Positions 1 to 7,422 of a stretch of 17,223 nucleotides of DNA are shown here, piece after piece (positions within the stretch are counted from its first letter, which is position 1; each line of letters begins with the position of its first letter). Origin of the DNA: DASQTB01 sp035642095 (GTDB taxonomy: Bacteria > Actinomycetota > UBA4738 > CALAEC01); contig DASQTB010000114.1 of NCBI GenBank assembly GCA_035642095.1, positions 1 to 17,223 on the forward strand, given 5' to 3'. Both the position numbers and the translations under genes were made by a program. Below the pieces are notes generated by a model, which searched no databases, had not been told where the DNA came from, and saw nothing but the letters and a program-made list of their open reading frames with translations.

Positions 1-1
1 C

Positions 2-1069
2 GGCCGCCTTCGTCGCCGCCAGCGGGCGGAACTGGACGTGGTCGGAGAACGGACCGCGGTCGGTGACCTGGCACGGGCGGACGCGGCCGAGCTCGTCCTG
101 GTCAACGACGACGATCTGACGTTCGCCAAGGTCCGGTTCGACCCCGGATCTCTGACCGCGGTTCGAGAGCGCCTCGGCGACGTGGAGGATCCGTTGGCCC
201 GAGCGGTGTGCTGGACGGCCTGTTGGGACATGACCCGGGATGCGGAGCTTCCGGCTCGGGAATACCTCGACGTCGTCCTCCGTCACCTCGGCCGGGAGAC
301 CGAGGTCGGCCTGGTGGAACGGACGCTGGCCCAGGCCGAGTCCGCCGTCCACCTGTATGGAGACCCGTCGAACCGGGAGGCCGCCGGCGACCGCCTGGCC
401 ACGACGGCCCTCGACGAGCTGCGGGCGGCGGAAGCGGGCGGAGACTACCAGCTGGCCTGGGCTCGGGCCTTCATCGCCTCGGCCCGGTCCGCCGGGCACC
501 TGAAGATCGTCCGGGGCCTCCTCGACGGCTCCGAGGCCTTCGACGGCCTGGCCATCGACACCGAGCTCCGGTGGCACATCGTCCAGGCCCTGGCCGCGGC
601 GGGAGCTGAGGATGCCGCCGAGCTGGTCGCGGCGGAACGGGAACGCGATCCCACCGATCGGGGCACCCGGCACGCCGTGGCGGCCCTGGCCTCCCGACCG
701 TCGGCCGAGGCCAAGAACGAGGCGTGGCGGACCCTGCTGGAGGACCGCGAGCTGTCCGAGGCGATGCTCCAGTCGATCATGCGGGGCTTCCAGCGTCCCG
801 GACAGGACGAGGTGCTCGCGCCGTTCGCCGACCGGTATTTCGACGCGCTTCCGGGCGTGTGGGAGGGTCGCGACCTTCAGTTCGCCCTGGACTTCGGGGA
901 GGAGCTGTACCCCCGGTGGGTGGTCGGTCCCGACACGGTCGAGCGCACCGATGCGTACCTCGCTCGAGACGGCGTTCCGGGGCCGGTCCGTCGCCTCCTC
1001 CTGGAGGGCAAGGACCGTATCGAACGGGCGATGCGGGCCCGGGAGCGGGACGCCGCCGTCGGGCGGTGA
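2..1069 (+). CDS. pepN: Aminopeptidase N (M1 zinc metallopeptidase), C-terminal part, 5' end outside window
   Basis: The reading frame is open from base 2 to the TGA at 1067-1069 and enters from outside the window, so this is the C-terminal ~355 residues of a protein usually about 850 aa long. The GTG at 38 is internal, because the frame continues upstream without a stop. The zinc site (HExxH) and GAMEN motif lie outside the window. What is visible is the helical ERAP1-like C-terminal domain. It opens with the hallmark LVLVNDDDLTFAKVRF, followed by a helix-rich stretch with AVCWTACWDMTRDAEL, both typical of actinobacterial PepN. The family removes N-terminal residues from peptides in the cytoplasm. 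The stop overlaps the next gene (GTGA at 1066-1069), implying translational coupling with the MFS permease. Family assignment rests on the C-terminal domain alone. Confidence 0.88.
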   Translation, partial: GRLRRRQRAELDVVGERTAVGDLARADAAELVLVNDDDLTFAKVRFDPGSLTAVRERLGDVEDPLARAVCWTACWDMTRDAELPAREYLDVVLRHLGRETEVGLVERTLAQAESAVHLYGDPSNREAAGDRLATTALDELRAAEAGGDYQLAWARAFIASARSAGHLKIVRGLLDGSEAFDGLAIDTELRWHIVQALAAAGAEDAAELVAAERERDPTDRGTRHAVAALASRPSAEAKNEAWRTLLEDRELSEAMLQSIMRGFQRPGQDEVLAPFADRYFDALPGVWEGRDLQFALDFGEELYPRWVVGPDTVERTDAYLARDGVPGPVRRLLLEGKDRIERAMRARERDAAVGR

Positions 1070-2235
1070 CCGCCCGGTACCGCTGGGTCGTCCTCGGCCT
1101 CGGCATCCTGGCCCAGGCGGCGTTCGCCGCGCTGGTCCAGGGCCTCCCGGCGATCGCTCCCGCCCTCCGGGCCGAATACGGCCTCTCCCTGTCGGGGTTC
1201 GGAACGCTCCTTGGGGCGGTCTGGCTGGGGGCCACGGTGACGCTGATCCCGTGGGGTCTGGCCACCGACCGGGTGGGGGAGCGGACGGCGCTCTCCGTCG
1301 GATTGCTCGGGACGGGGGTGGCCCTGGTGGCCGGCGCGGCCGGCGGCCGGCTCCTGCTGATCGTGACGTTCGTGTTGGCCGGGCTCCTCGGCGCGGTGGC
1401 CAACGTGGCCAGCGGTCGGGCGGTGATGGGCTGGTTCGACTTCGCCGAGCGGGGGATGGCCTTCGGCCTCCGCCAGGCCGCCGTGCCCCTGGGGGGCGCC
1501 TTGGCCGCCTTGACACTCCCTGCTCTGGTCGCGGCGACCACCCCGCGGGCCGGGCCTCTGGTCTTGGGGGTGGGATGCGCGCTGGCCGCGGCGGCGTGCG
1601 CCGTCGGGCTTCGGGACCCCGCGTCGCCGACCACGCCCGGGTGGGGCTCGCTCCGGGACCGGCGGGTCTACCGCCTGGCCGTGGGCAGCGCGTTCCTGGT
1701 GGCGCTCCAGGCCGCGGTGATCGGCTTCGTCGTGCTGTTCCTGCACGACGAACGAGGGATGTCGAACATCGCCGCCGGCGCGGTGCTGGGTGCGACCCAG
1801 GTGCTCGGCATCGCCCTGCGCATCCTGGTCGGTCGGTGGTCGGATCGCCTGGGCCGGCGGATCATTCCACTCCGGCGCATCGCCCTGGCGATCGCGGTGG
1901 CCTGGGTCGTGGCTCCGGCGCTGTTTGACGCTCCGCTGGCCGTTCTGCTCCCCGTCCTGGTCGTGGCGGGCGCCGCGGCGTTCGCCTGGAACGGGCTGTC
2001 GTTCGCCGCCGCCGCCGAGTACGCCGAGCCCGGCCGGAGCGGCACGTCCCTCGCCGTCCAGCAGACCGCGCTGTTCGGTACGGCGGCCATGGTCTCGCCG
2101 GCCTTTGGCTGGCTGGTCACGGCGAGCACGTGGCAGGCCGCGTTCTGGATCGCCGCCGCCAGCCCCCTGGTCGCCTGGGTCGTCCTCGCTCCGTTGGCGG
2201 ACGTCGAGGTGGTCGCAAGGAAACAGCCCGCCTGA
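1066..2235 (+). CDS. MFS permease, substrate unknown
   Basis: Encodes a 389-aa, very hydrophobic protein with the 12-helix pattern of the major facilitator superfamily. The MFS motif A follows helix 2 (GLATDRVGER, residues ~64-73), and a second copy sits at the equivalent point of the second half (GRWSDRLGRR, ~256-265). A cytoplasmic loop after helix 6 (~185-200) splits the two six-helix halves. I chose the GTG at 1066, which overlaps the aminopeptidase stop as GTGA, because an upstream extension in this frame would be antisense-like Arg/Gly-rich sequence inside pepN. Family members move small solutes or drugs by proton symport or antiport. The sequence recalls NarK/CynX-like exporters, but no residue fixes the substrate. 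Coupling to pepN could mean peptide or amino acid export, which is inference only. Confidence 0.86.
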   Translation: MTARYRWVVLGLGILAQAAFAALVQGLPAIAPALRAEYGLSLSGFGTLLGAVWLGATVTLIPWGLATDRVGERTALSVGLLGTGVALVAGAAGGRLLLIVTFVLAGLLGAVANVASGRAVMGWFDFAERGMAFGLRQAAVPLGGALAALTLPALVAATTPRAGPLVLGVGCALAAAACAVGLRDPASPTTPGWGSLRDRRVYRLAVGSAFLVALQAAVIGFVVLFLHDERGMSNIAAGAVLGATQVLGIALRILVGRWSDRLGRRIIPLRRIALAIAVAWVVAPALFDAPLAVLLPVLVVAGAAAFAWNGLSFAAAAEYAEPGRSGTSLAVQQTALFGTAAMVSPAFGWLVTASTWQAAFWIAAASPLVAWVVLAPLADVEVVARKQPA

Positions 2236-2263
2236 GTTCACCTTTCGCCTCCGGCGGCGTCCT

Positions 2264-2745
2264 ATGGAGAGAGTGCGGGAAGCGCCGGTGAGGCCAGCGG
2301 CCCGCCTGGAGCGGGTCTACCGGGAGGAGGGTGACCGGATGTGGCGGGCCGTGCTCGCCTTCGCCGGAGACCCCGAGGTGGCTGCCGACTCGGTGGCCGA
2401 GGCCTTCGCCCAGGCGCTCCGTCGCGGCGACGCGATCCGCGATCCAGGGCGATGGGTGTGGCGAGCCGCGTTCCGGATCGCCGCGGGGGAGTTGAAGCTC
2501 CGGCGATCGACGACCGAGCCGGGGTCGCCGCAGGGCTGGTACGCGCTCGATACGGAGGCGATGGAGCTGATCGAGACACTGAAGCGGCTGCCGCCCAAGC
2601 AACGCGCCGCTTGGCCCTCCACCACGGTGCCGGATACCCGGTGCGGGAGGTCGCCACGATCATCGGGTCCACTTCGGCGGCGGTCCGAGTGCACCTCAGC
2701 CGGGGTCGTCGACGGCTTCGCGAGCTGTTGGGAGGAAACGAGTGA
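2264..2745 (+). pseudogene. ECF-like RNA polymerase sigma factor gene, interrupted by a 1-base deletion
   Basis: Two frames together make one ~160-aa sigma-70 family protein. From ATG 2264, frame 2 gives region 2: the core RLERVYREEGDRMWRAVLAF (~14-33) and then DPGRWVWRAAFRIAAGELKL (~60-79). It runs to the start of region 4, LKRLPPKQRAA (~106-116). There it leaves register, and the same domain continues one frame over as LALHHGAGYPVREVATIIG... and HLSRGRRRLRELL, the helix-turn-helix that reads the -35 element. The break lies at 2609-2611. One added base (for example GCCGC-TTG to GCCGCCTTG) restores a perfect domain, so this is a deletion in the sequence as given. No slippery heptamer is present. 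The start is uncertain because no clear Shine-Dalgarno sequence precedes the ATG. The stop overlaps the next gene's GTG (GTGA 2742-2745). It may be a functional gene with a consensus error rather than a true pseudogene. Confidence 0.82.
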
Positions 2746-3931
2746 CCGACCTGGACGATCGATTCCGCAGGCTCGAGCGGATGACCGGACCCGACCTGTG
2801 GCCCGACATCGAGGGCCGGGTGCCGCGTTCGATGCCGGACCCCGGACCCGGACGGAAGGTGGCGGTGGTCGCGGTAGCGATGCTGCTGGCTGCCGGTGGG
2901 GCGGCCGTGGCCATCCGAGCCTTCGCCGGAGGGGAGCCGATTCGACCGGCCACGCCGTCGCCTACCCCCGCCCCGCCGGTGGACCCGGTCGTCGACGTGA
3001 CCCTTCCGATCAAGTGGCCCTCCTCGATCGTGTACGGGGAGGGGAGCATTTGGGTGGCGGCCTCGGCCAATGACGGAACCGGGGGAGGCACCATCTACCG
3101 ATCGATCCGGACACCGCCGAGATCTTCGCGGAGATACCCGTCGTGGCTGTTCCGGGTTGGGAAACCGGCGGCGGGGCGATGGAAGTGACGGACGGGGCAG
3201 GGTGGGTTGCGGGTGGCGGTAGCAGTCGGAACCTGGTGCGGATCGACGTAGCCACCAACGTGGTGGTCCAGGAGATCGCCGTCGAGGGCACGTCCCTCGG
3301 AGACGTGGCCGTGGACGACCTCGGGGTGTGGGTCTCGGTCTTCGTTCGCGACGGCGAGCGTGAACGTATCGACCTTGTCCGTCTCGACCCCACGACTGGT
3401 GCGGAGGAGGCCCGGATCCCGCTCGAGAGCGAGTACGGGCGGGAGGTCATCGCCATCGATGGAACGATCTGGGTGCACGCGAACGAGACCCATGGCTCCG
3501 TTGTGGGGGCCAGCATCCTCACCCGGGTGGATCCCCAGACCGGGCGCGTGGTGGCGTCGGTGCCGCTCGGAAGTCCGGCGACGTCGCTGACCGAAGGGAA
3601 CGGCTTCATCTGGGCGCCAACGTGGACCGAGGAGGATGGCAACCTCCTGATGCGCGTCGACCCGGAGACGGGAGAGGTCATCACACTGCCTTCGGGGACG
3701 CTCGAGTTCGTGATCGACGTCGGCGAGGGTGGAGTGTGGGGCGTGGCCCGTCGCGGGCAGGACCTCTTGGACGGACGGGGAGGGATCGTCCGCTTCGATC
3801 CCGTCACCGGACGCGTTGATGCCGGGGTGGGGATCGAGGGGGGAACGATCGCGTTGTCGGTGGCTCCCGGATCCGTCTGGGCCGCGCACTACGAACGGGG
3901 CGTCACCCGGGTGGAGCTGCGCCCGGCCTGA
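2742..3931 (+). pseudogene. Membrane-anchored beta-propeller protein, putative sigma-factor partner, interrupted by a 1-base deletion
   Basis: When repaired, this is a ~396-aa protein starting at GTG 2742. Residues 1-38 are charged and cytoplasmic-like (RFRRLERMTGPDLWPDI). A single transmembrane helix follows (~40-58), then a Pro/Thr-rich linker (~69-82) and an extracytoplasmic domain. That domain is built of repeats of the type G-G-IWV/VWV followed by L-RVDP-TG-V, for example GEGSIWVAAS, DGTIWVHA, GNGFIWAP, LTRVDPQTG and LMRVDPETG. These are typical blades of YVTN/streptogramin-lyase-like propellers. The frame changes at 3099-3101: ...GGTIYR ends in one frame and IDPDTAEIFAEIPV resumes in another, and one extra base (CG to CGG) rejoins them. 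The 4-nt overlap with the sigma gene argues for a signalling pair, with the short N-terminal tail a possible sigma-binding segment. No zinc-binding anti-sigma motif is seen. The ligand is unknown. Confidence 0.75.
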
Positions 3932-3950
3932 GCCGGCCGCGACTCAGCCG
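3924..3950. terminator. Possible bidirectional hairpin between convergent genes
   Basis: Bases 3924-3932 and 3943-3950 can pair (GGC-TGAG with CTCA-GCC plus a closing C-G, one bulged C). The structure spans the stop codons of the propeller gene and msrA, which are only 12 bp apart. There is no T-tract on either side, so intrinsic termination is weakly supported. Confidence 0.25.
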
Positions 3951-4462
3951 CGCCCGGCGCCGATCAGGCCCAGGTCCTCGAGGACCTTGGTCGGAACGAC
4001 GTGACAGTACGGCGTGTGGCCATTCTTCTCGTAGTAGGCCTGGTGGTAGCCCTCGGCCGGGTAGAACGCCTGGAGCGGCTGAATCTCCGTGGCGATCGGA
4101 CGACTGAACCGGGCCTGGGCCCGCTCCTTCGACGCCGCCGCCGCTGCCCGCTGCTCCTCGTCGTGGGTGAAGATCACGCTCCGGTACTGGTCGCCGATGT
4201 CCGGGCCCTGCCGGTCCACCTGCGTCGGGTCGTGCATGGCCCAGAACACCTCCAGGAGCTGGTCGAAGGTGACCCGGTCGGGGTCGTACGTCACCTGGCA
4301 CACCTCGGCGTGGCCGGTGGTGTGGGAGCAGACCTCCTCGTAGGTCGGGTTCGGAGTGATCCCGCCGCTGTATCCGACCTGAGCGTCGATCACGCCGGGC
4401 ACCCGGCGATACACGTACTCCACGCCCCAGAAGCAGCCTGCGCCGAACGTCGCGGTCTCCAT
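3944..4462 (-). CDS. msrA: Peptide-methionine (S)-S-oxide reductase MsrA
   Basis: Encodes a 172-aa protein, the normal length for a bacterial MsrA. It begins METATFGAGCFWG, so the catalytic GCFWG motif is at residues 9-13 with the nucleophilic Cys10. Further family signatures follow: VGYSGG, PTYEEVCSHTTGHAEVCQV, FW-MHDPTQ, GDQYRS and YQAYYEKNGHTPYC. The enzyme reduces the S-epimer of methionine sulfoxide in proteins in the cytoplasm, using thioredoxin. The start at 4462 is supported by GAGGAG 5-6 nt upstream; an in-frame extension to 4546 lacks family similarity. It lies downstream of the acyl-CoA ligase on the same strand, but a strong terminator separates them, so it probably has its own promoter. 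It converges with the propeller gene with a 12-bp gap. Confidence 0.95.
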   Translation of the reverse strand: METATFGAGCFWGVEYVYRRVPGVIDAQVGYSGGITPNPTYEEVCSHTTGHAEVCQVTYDPDRVTFDQLLEVFWAMHDPTQVDRQGPDIGDQYRSVIFTHDEEQRAAAAASKERAQARFSRPIATEIQPLQAFYPAEGYHQAYYEKNGHTPYCHVVPTKVLEDLGLIGAGRG

Positions 4463-4542
4463 GTCGTCTCCTCGACTCGGTGGGTTCGCCGCTTCCAACG
4501 ATACGGGAGAGGCCTCTGTTCCGGGTGAACGAGCCCCGGGCG

Positions 4543-4583
4543 ACAAAATGGAACCGCCAGAGCCCGAGGGCTCCAGCGGTTCC
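4543..4583 (-). terminator. Rho-independent terminator downstream of the acyl-CoA ligase gene
   Basis: An 8-bp outer stem (GGAACCGC 4550-4557 with GCGGTTCC 4576-4583) encloses a second stem (GAGCC/GGCTC, 4560-4564 with 4569-4573) across a 2x2 internal loop and a 4-nt apical loop. Read on the minus strand the stem is followed directly by ATTTTGT (4549-4543), a T-rich run. That orientation suits the end of the ligase transcript. Confidence 0.6.
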
Positions 4584-4589
4584 GGGCAC

Positions 4590-4619
4590 TTTGTACACCA
4601 GGGGAGCGGCTCGTGGCAA
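4590..4619 (-). promoter_or_regulatory. Candidate sigma-70-like promoter for msrA
   Basis: On the minus strand, TTGCCA (4619-4614; 5 of 6 matches to TTGACA) and TACAAA (4595-4590; 4 of 6 matches to TATAAT) are 18 bp apart. Transcription would begin near 4583, at the base of the terminator hairpin, giving a leader of about 120 nt before the msrA ATG. This comes from motif matching only. Confidence 0.3.
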
Positions 4620-4637
4620 GCCCTTGTCCGGATTTTG

Positions 4638-6257
4638 TCACTCTTTCCCGACGTCCCCGACCAGTCGCCCCTTCAGGACCTTCCCCGTGGCCGTTCTGGG
4701 CAGCTCGGCCCGGCGGAGGATGCGACGGGGGACCTTGTACCGGGCCAGTCGGGACCGGCAGGCTTCCAGGATCGCCTCCTCCGAGGCCCGGCCCACCACG
4801 AACACCGCCGGGACCTGGCCGTACTCGTCGTCCGGGATCCCGGCCGCGGCCACCTCCTCCACGCCATCGACCCTCGCCACGACCTCTTCGATCTCGATGG
4901 GGCGGACGTTCTCGCCTCCGATCACCATCAGGTCGTCGACCCGGCCGTCGACCCACAGGAACCCCTCGGCATCCAGCCTCCCGAGGTCACCGGTGGCCAC
5001 CCGGCCGTCCGAGGGCGCATCGAGATACCCGTCGAAGACCCCCTCCCCCCGGATCACGATCTCCCCGACCTGGCCCCGTCCGACCGGCGAGCCGTCCCTC
5101 CCCACCACCGTCACCTCGACGCCGGGGATCGGTCTCCCCACCGACCCGGGGCGGTCGACCAGGTCTCGAGGCGTGGCCACGGAGATCCACCCTGCCTCGG
5201 TCGAGCCGTACAGGTCGTAGACCACCGGACCGAACAGCGCGGTGGCCCGGGTGCGGGTCGGTCCGTCGAGAGCGGAGCCGCCCGACAGGACCATGCGAAG
5301 GGTTCCGAGGTCGCGGTCGGCGAGGGCCCGCCCCGGCAGACCCAGGATCCGGCCCAGCATCACCGGGACCAGCGCGCACGCCGTCACGCCTCGCTGTTCG
5401 ATCAGATCGAGCGTCTCTTCGGCGTCAAACCGATCCGGGAGAACCACCGTCGCGCCGAGAAGCATCCCGAACGTCAGGGCCAGCAGACCGAAGGAGTGAA
5501 ACAGCGGGGCCGGGATCAGGATGACGTCTCGACGATGCAGCGGAAGGACCTCCAGCAGACGGATCAGGCCGCCCGGTCCCTGCCGGGCGGCGTCCCGGGC
5601 GGCGCCCTTGGGCCAGCCGGTGGTCCCCGAGGTGTGAATCACGATGCGTGCCCCTCCTCGTCGGGCCACGGGGAACAGCGGACGGTCGGCCTCGGCCGAG
5701 AACAGCTCCTCGAGAGGGTCTCCCGCTCCCGGATCGGCGCCGGTCGTCACGACGGGAACGTCGCCGGCAGCCCGCCGTGCCGACTCGGCGTGTCGGTGAT
5801 CCGCCACGATCAGCCTCGGCCGGGCGCTCTCGACGGCGGCTCGGAGCTCCGCCTCGGTGGCCCACGTGTTGAGCGGAGCCACCGCGATCCCGGCCTTCTG
5901 GGCGGCCACCAGCACCTCCACGAACTCCCGACCGTTGCGGAGGACGGCGGCCACGGAGTCCCGGGGCCCGATGCCCAGGCGGTCGAACGCCCGGGCCAGG
6001 CGGTTCGTTCGGCGGTCGAGATCCCGCCACGTCAGCGTCCCGCCGGCGTCGTGGATGGCCGGCTTGGCGCCGACGGCTCGGCCGTTGACGTGGGACAGGA
6101 TCCCCATGGAGGGTCCTCGTCCGGCCAGCCACGGCGCCGCGGAGAGGAGCGCCGCGATCTGCGGGGGGTCCATCACCCCCGCCCGGCGGAGCACCGATAG
6201 GGAACGGGGTGCGGCCAGCGCGGCGATGGTCCCCAGGCCGCCCGGCCGCCGGCGCAT
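4638..6257 (-). CDS. AMP-dependent synthetase / acyl-CoA ligase (FadD-like)
   Basis: This 539-aa protein of the ANL adenylate-forming superfamily carries every core motif. The phosphate-binding loop is HTSGTTGWPKG (~208-218) and the acyl-pocket/ATP motif is YGSTEAG (350-356). TGD appears at 422-424 and the hinge region is GRVDDLMVIGGENV (438-451). The catalytic lysine is in PRTATGK (Lys526). The family activates a carboxylate to acyl-AMP and then to acyl-CoA in the cytoplasm. Its length and overall pattern fit medium/long-chain fatty-acyl-CoA synthetases, but chain length cannot be read. The N-terminal ~50 residues before GRAVGAKPAIHD form an extension rich in Ala, Leu and Arg. ATG 6257 has no Shine-Dalgarno sequence but lies six bases after a TAGGCT hexamer, which suggests a leaderless message. 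It is divergent from the DUF763 gene. Met29 is an alternative start. Confidence 0.92.
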   Translation of the reverse strand: MRRRPGGLGTIAALAAPRSLSVLRRAGVMDPPQIAALLSAAPWLAGRGPSMGILSHVNGRAVGAKPAIHDAGGTLTWRDLDRRTNRLARAFDRLGIGPRDSVAAVLRNGREFVEVLVAAQKAGIAVAPLNTWATEAELRAAVESARPRLIVADHRHAESARRAAGDVPVVTTGADPGAGDPLEELFSAEADRPLFPVARRGGARIVIHTSGTTGWPKGAARDAARQGPGGLIRLLEVLPLHRRDVILIPAPLFHSFGLLALTFGMLLGATVVLPDRFDAEETLDLIEQRGVTACALVPVMLGRILGLPGRALADRDLGTLRMVLSGGSALDGPTRTRATALFGPVVYDLYGSTEAGWISVATPRDLVDRPGSVGRPIPGVEVTVVGRDGSPVGRGQVGEIVIRGEGVFDGYLDAPSDGRVATGDLGRLDAEGFLWVDGRVDDLMVIGGENVRPIEIEEVVARVDGVEEVAAAGIPDDEYGQVPAVFVVGRASEEAILEACRSRLARYKVPRRILRRAELPRTATGKVLKGRLVGDVGKE

Positions 6258-6263
6258 GGGGGC

Positions 6264-6269
6264 AGCCTA
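6264..6269 (-). promoter_or_regulatory. -10 element of a leaderless promoter (acyl-CoA ligase)
   Basis: TAGGCT (TANNNT type) on the minus strand ends six bases before ATG 6257. A start site seven bases after the hexamer would fall on the A of the start codon. No clear -35 element is present. Confidence 0.45.
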
Positions 6270-6295
6270 CCGCCGGGCCGGTCGCCGGCGGACCG

Positions 6296-6301
6296 TACAC
6301 T
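6296..6301 (+). promoter_or_regulatory. -10 element of a leaderless promoter (DUF763 gene)
   Basis: TACACT ends six bases before GTG 6308, so transcription would start on the G of the start codon. No Shine-Dalgarno sequence and no -35 consensus are visible. It faces the ligase promoter across a shared 50-bp region. Confidence 0.45.
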
Positions 6302-6307
6302 GGCTCG

Positions 6308-7378
6308 GTGAGGACGGGGCACGCCGACCTTCCCCTCCACGGCGGGCGGGCGCCCAGGTGGCTGTTCGACCGGATGCGGCTGCTGGCCCGGGAGATCGCC
6401 GTGGCCGTGGCGGCCGAGGAGGGCAGCCGCGGGTTGCTCCGCCGGCTGGCCGACCCGGTGTGGTTCCAGGGCTTCGGATGCGTCCTCGGCTTCGACTGGC
6501 ATTCGAGCGGCGTCACCACCACGGCGTGCGGCGCGCTCAAGGAGGGGCTGCGGGGTCTGGAGCACGAGGTGGGGCTCACCGTGGCGGGGGGAAAGGGCCG
6601 GGCGTCACGCCGGACCCCGCACGAGCTCGAGGCGGCCGGCGAACGCACCGGCCTGGATCCGGCTCCGTTCGTTCGGGCCAGCCGGCTGTCGGCCAAGGTC
6701 GACTCGTCGGCGGTCCAGGACGGGTTCCAGGTCTACCACCACACCTTCGTGCTGGCGGACGACGGTGCGTGGGCGGTCGTTCAACAGGGGATGAACGAGG
6801 CGTCCGGCACGGCGCGTCGGTACCACTGGTTGACGGCCCGTCGGTTCGACGCCGATCCGCACGCCGCCGTGGCCGGTGAACGGAGGGCCGAGGTGTTGAA
6901 CCTGGTGGCGGGGGAGAGCGAGGCCAACCGTCGGGTGTCCGCCGCTCTGGCTCGAGAGGGGCCGGGGCCGGTGGTGCGGGAGGTCGGGCGCATGCGCGAG
7001 CTGCAGATGCCTCATCGTCACGCGGTTCGGGTGGCGGACCTCGACCCGACCCGGCTGGAACGGGTGCTCGTCCACGCGTTCGAGGCTCAGCCGGATGACT
7101 ACACTGCGCTGCTTGCCGTGCCGGGGATGGGGGCCAAGGGGCTCCGGGCCCTGGCCCTGGTGGCGGAGCTGACCTACGGCGAGCCGGCCTCGGTGCGCGA
7201 TCCGGTGTCCTACGCGTTCGCCCATGGCGGGAAGGACGGCACGCCGTTCCCGGTCGACCGAGCCACCTACGACGCCACCATCGAGTCGCTTCGCAGGGCC
7301 GTCGGTGAAGCGAGGGCCGGGCGGACGGACAAGGTGGCCGCGTTGAAGCGGCTGGCCGGATTGGAAGCAACCCGCTAG
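6308..7378 (+). CDS. DUF763 domain protein
   Basis: Encodes 356 aa spanning the whole DUF763 family. The N-terminus VRTGHADLPLHGGRAPRWLFDRM matches the family's RTG-ADLPLH-G-P-WL--RM opening. The C-terminal part has VPGMGAKGLRALALVAELTYGEPAS (~267-291), which reads like a helix-hairpin-helix turn, followed by YAFAHGGKDGTPFPVDRATYD (~300-320). I chose GTG 6308 because the family motif begins there; an upstream in-frame extension to 6209 would overlap the ligase gene and has no similarity. DUF763 occurs in archaea and scattered bacteria. Its function is not established; the HhH-like segment hints at DNA binding, but that is inference. It stands alone, divergent from the ligase and 44 bp ahead of the F420-dependent oxidoreductase, with which it may share a transcript. 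Confidence 0.88.
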   Translation: MRTGHADLPLHGGRAPRWLFDRMRLLAREIAVAVAAEEGSRGLLRRLADPVWFQGFGCVLGFDWHSSGVTTTACGALKEGLRGLEHEVGLTVAGGKGRASRRTPHELEAAGERTGLDPAPFVRASRLSAKVDSSAVQDGFQVYHHTFVLADDGAWAVVQQGMNEASGTARRYHWLTARRFDADPHAAVAGERRAEVLNLVAGESEANRRVSAALAREGPGPVVREVGRMRELQMPHRHAVRVADLDPTRLERVLVHAFEAQPDDYTALLAVPGMGAKGLRALALVAELTYGEPASVRDPVSYAFAHGGKDGTPFPVDRATYDATIESLRRAVGEARAGRTDKVAALKRLAGLEATR

Positions 7379-7422
7379 TTCTCCCCCGGTTATCTCCGGT
7401 CGCGTCGGGGAAGGTACCGGCC

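Noticed and set aside
877..2241. Minus-strand open frame (454 codons) opposite the MFS permease
   Set aside because: Composition is Gln/Gly/Arg/His-rich shadow sequence; the plus strand gives a clear 12-helix permease.
2603..2620. Programmed ribosomal frameshift in the sigma gene
   Set aside because: No X-XXY-YYZ slippery heptamer, no downstream stimulatory structure or upstream Shine-Dalgarno-like element at the site, and the neighbouring gene shows the same kind of single-base loss, so an indel is simpler.
1790..2640. Apparent fusion of a basic N-terminal extension to the sigma factor
   Set aside because: The extension is the MFS gene read out of frame; sigma similarity starts only after ATG 2264.
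4461..6200. Long plus-strand open frame (579 codons) opposite msrA and the acyl-CoA ligase
   Set aside because: It is rich in His, Gln, Arg and Gly with no domain, and it is antisense to a ligase with every family motif. Long shadow frames are expected at this GC content.
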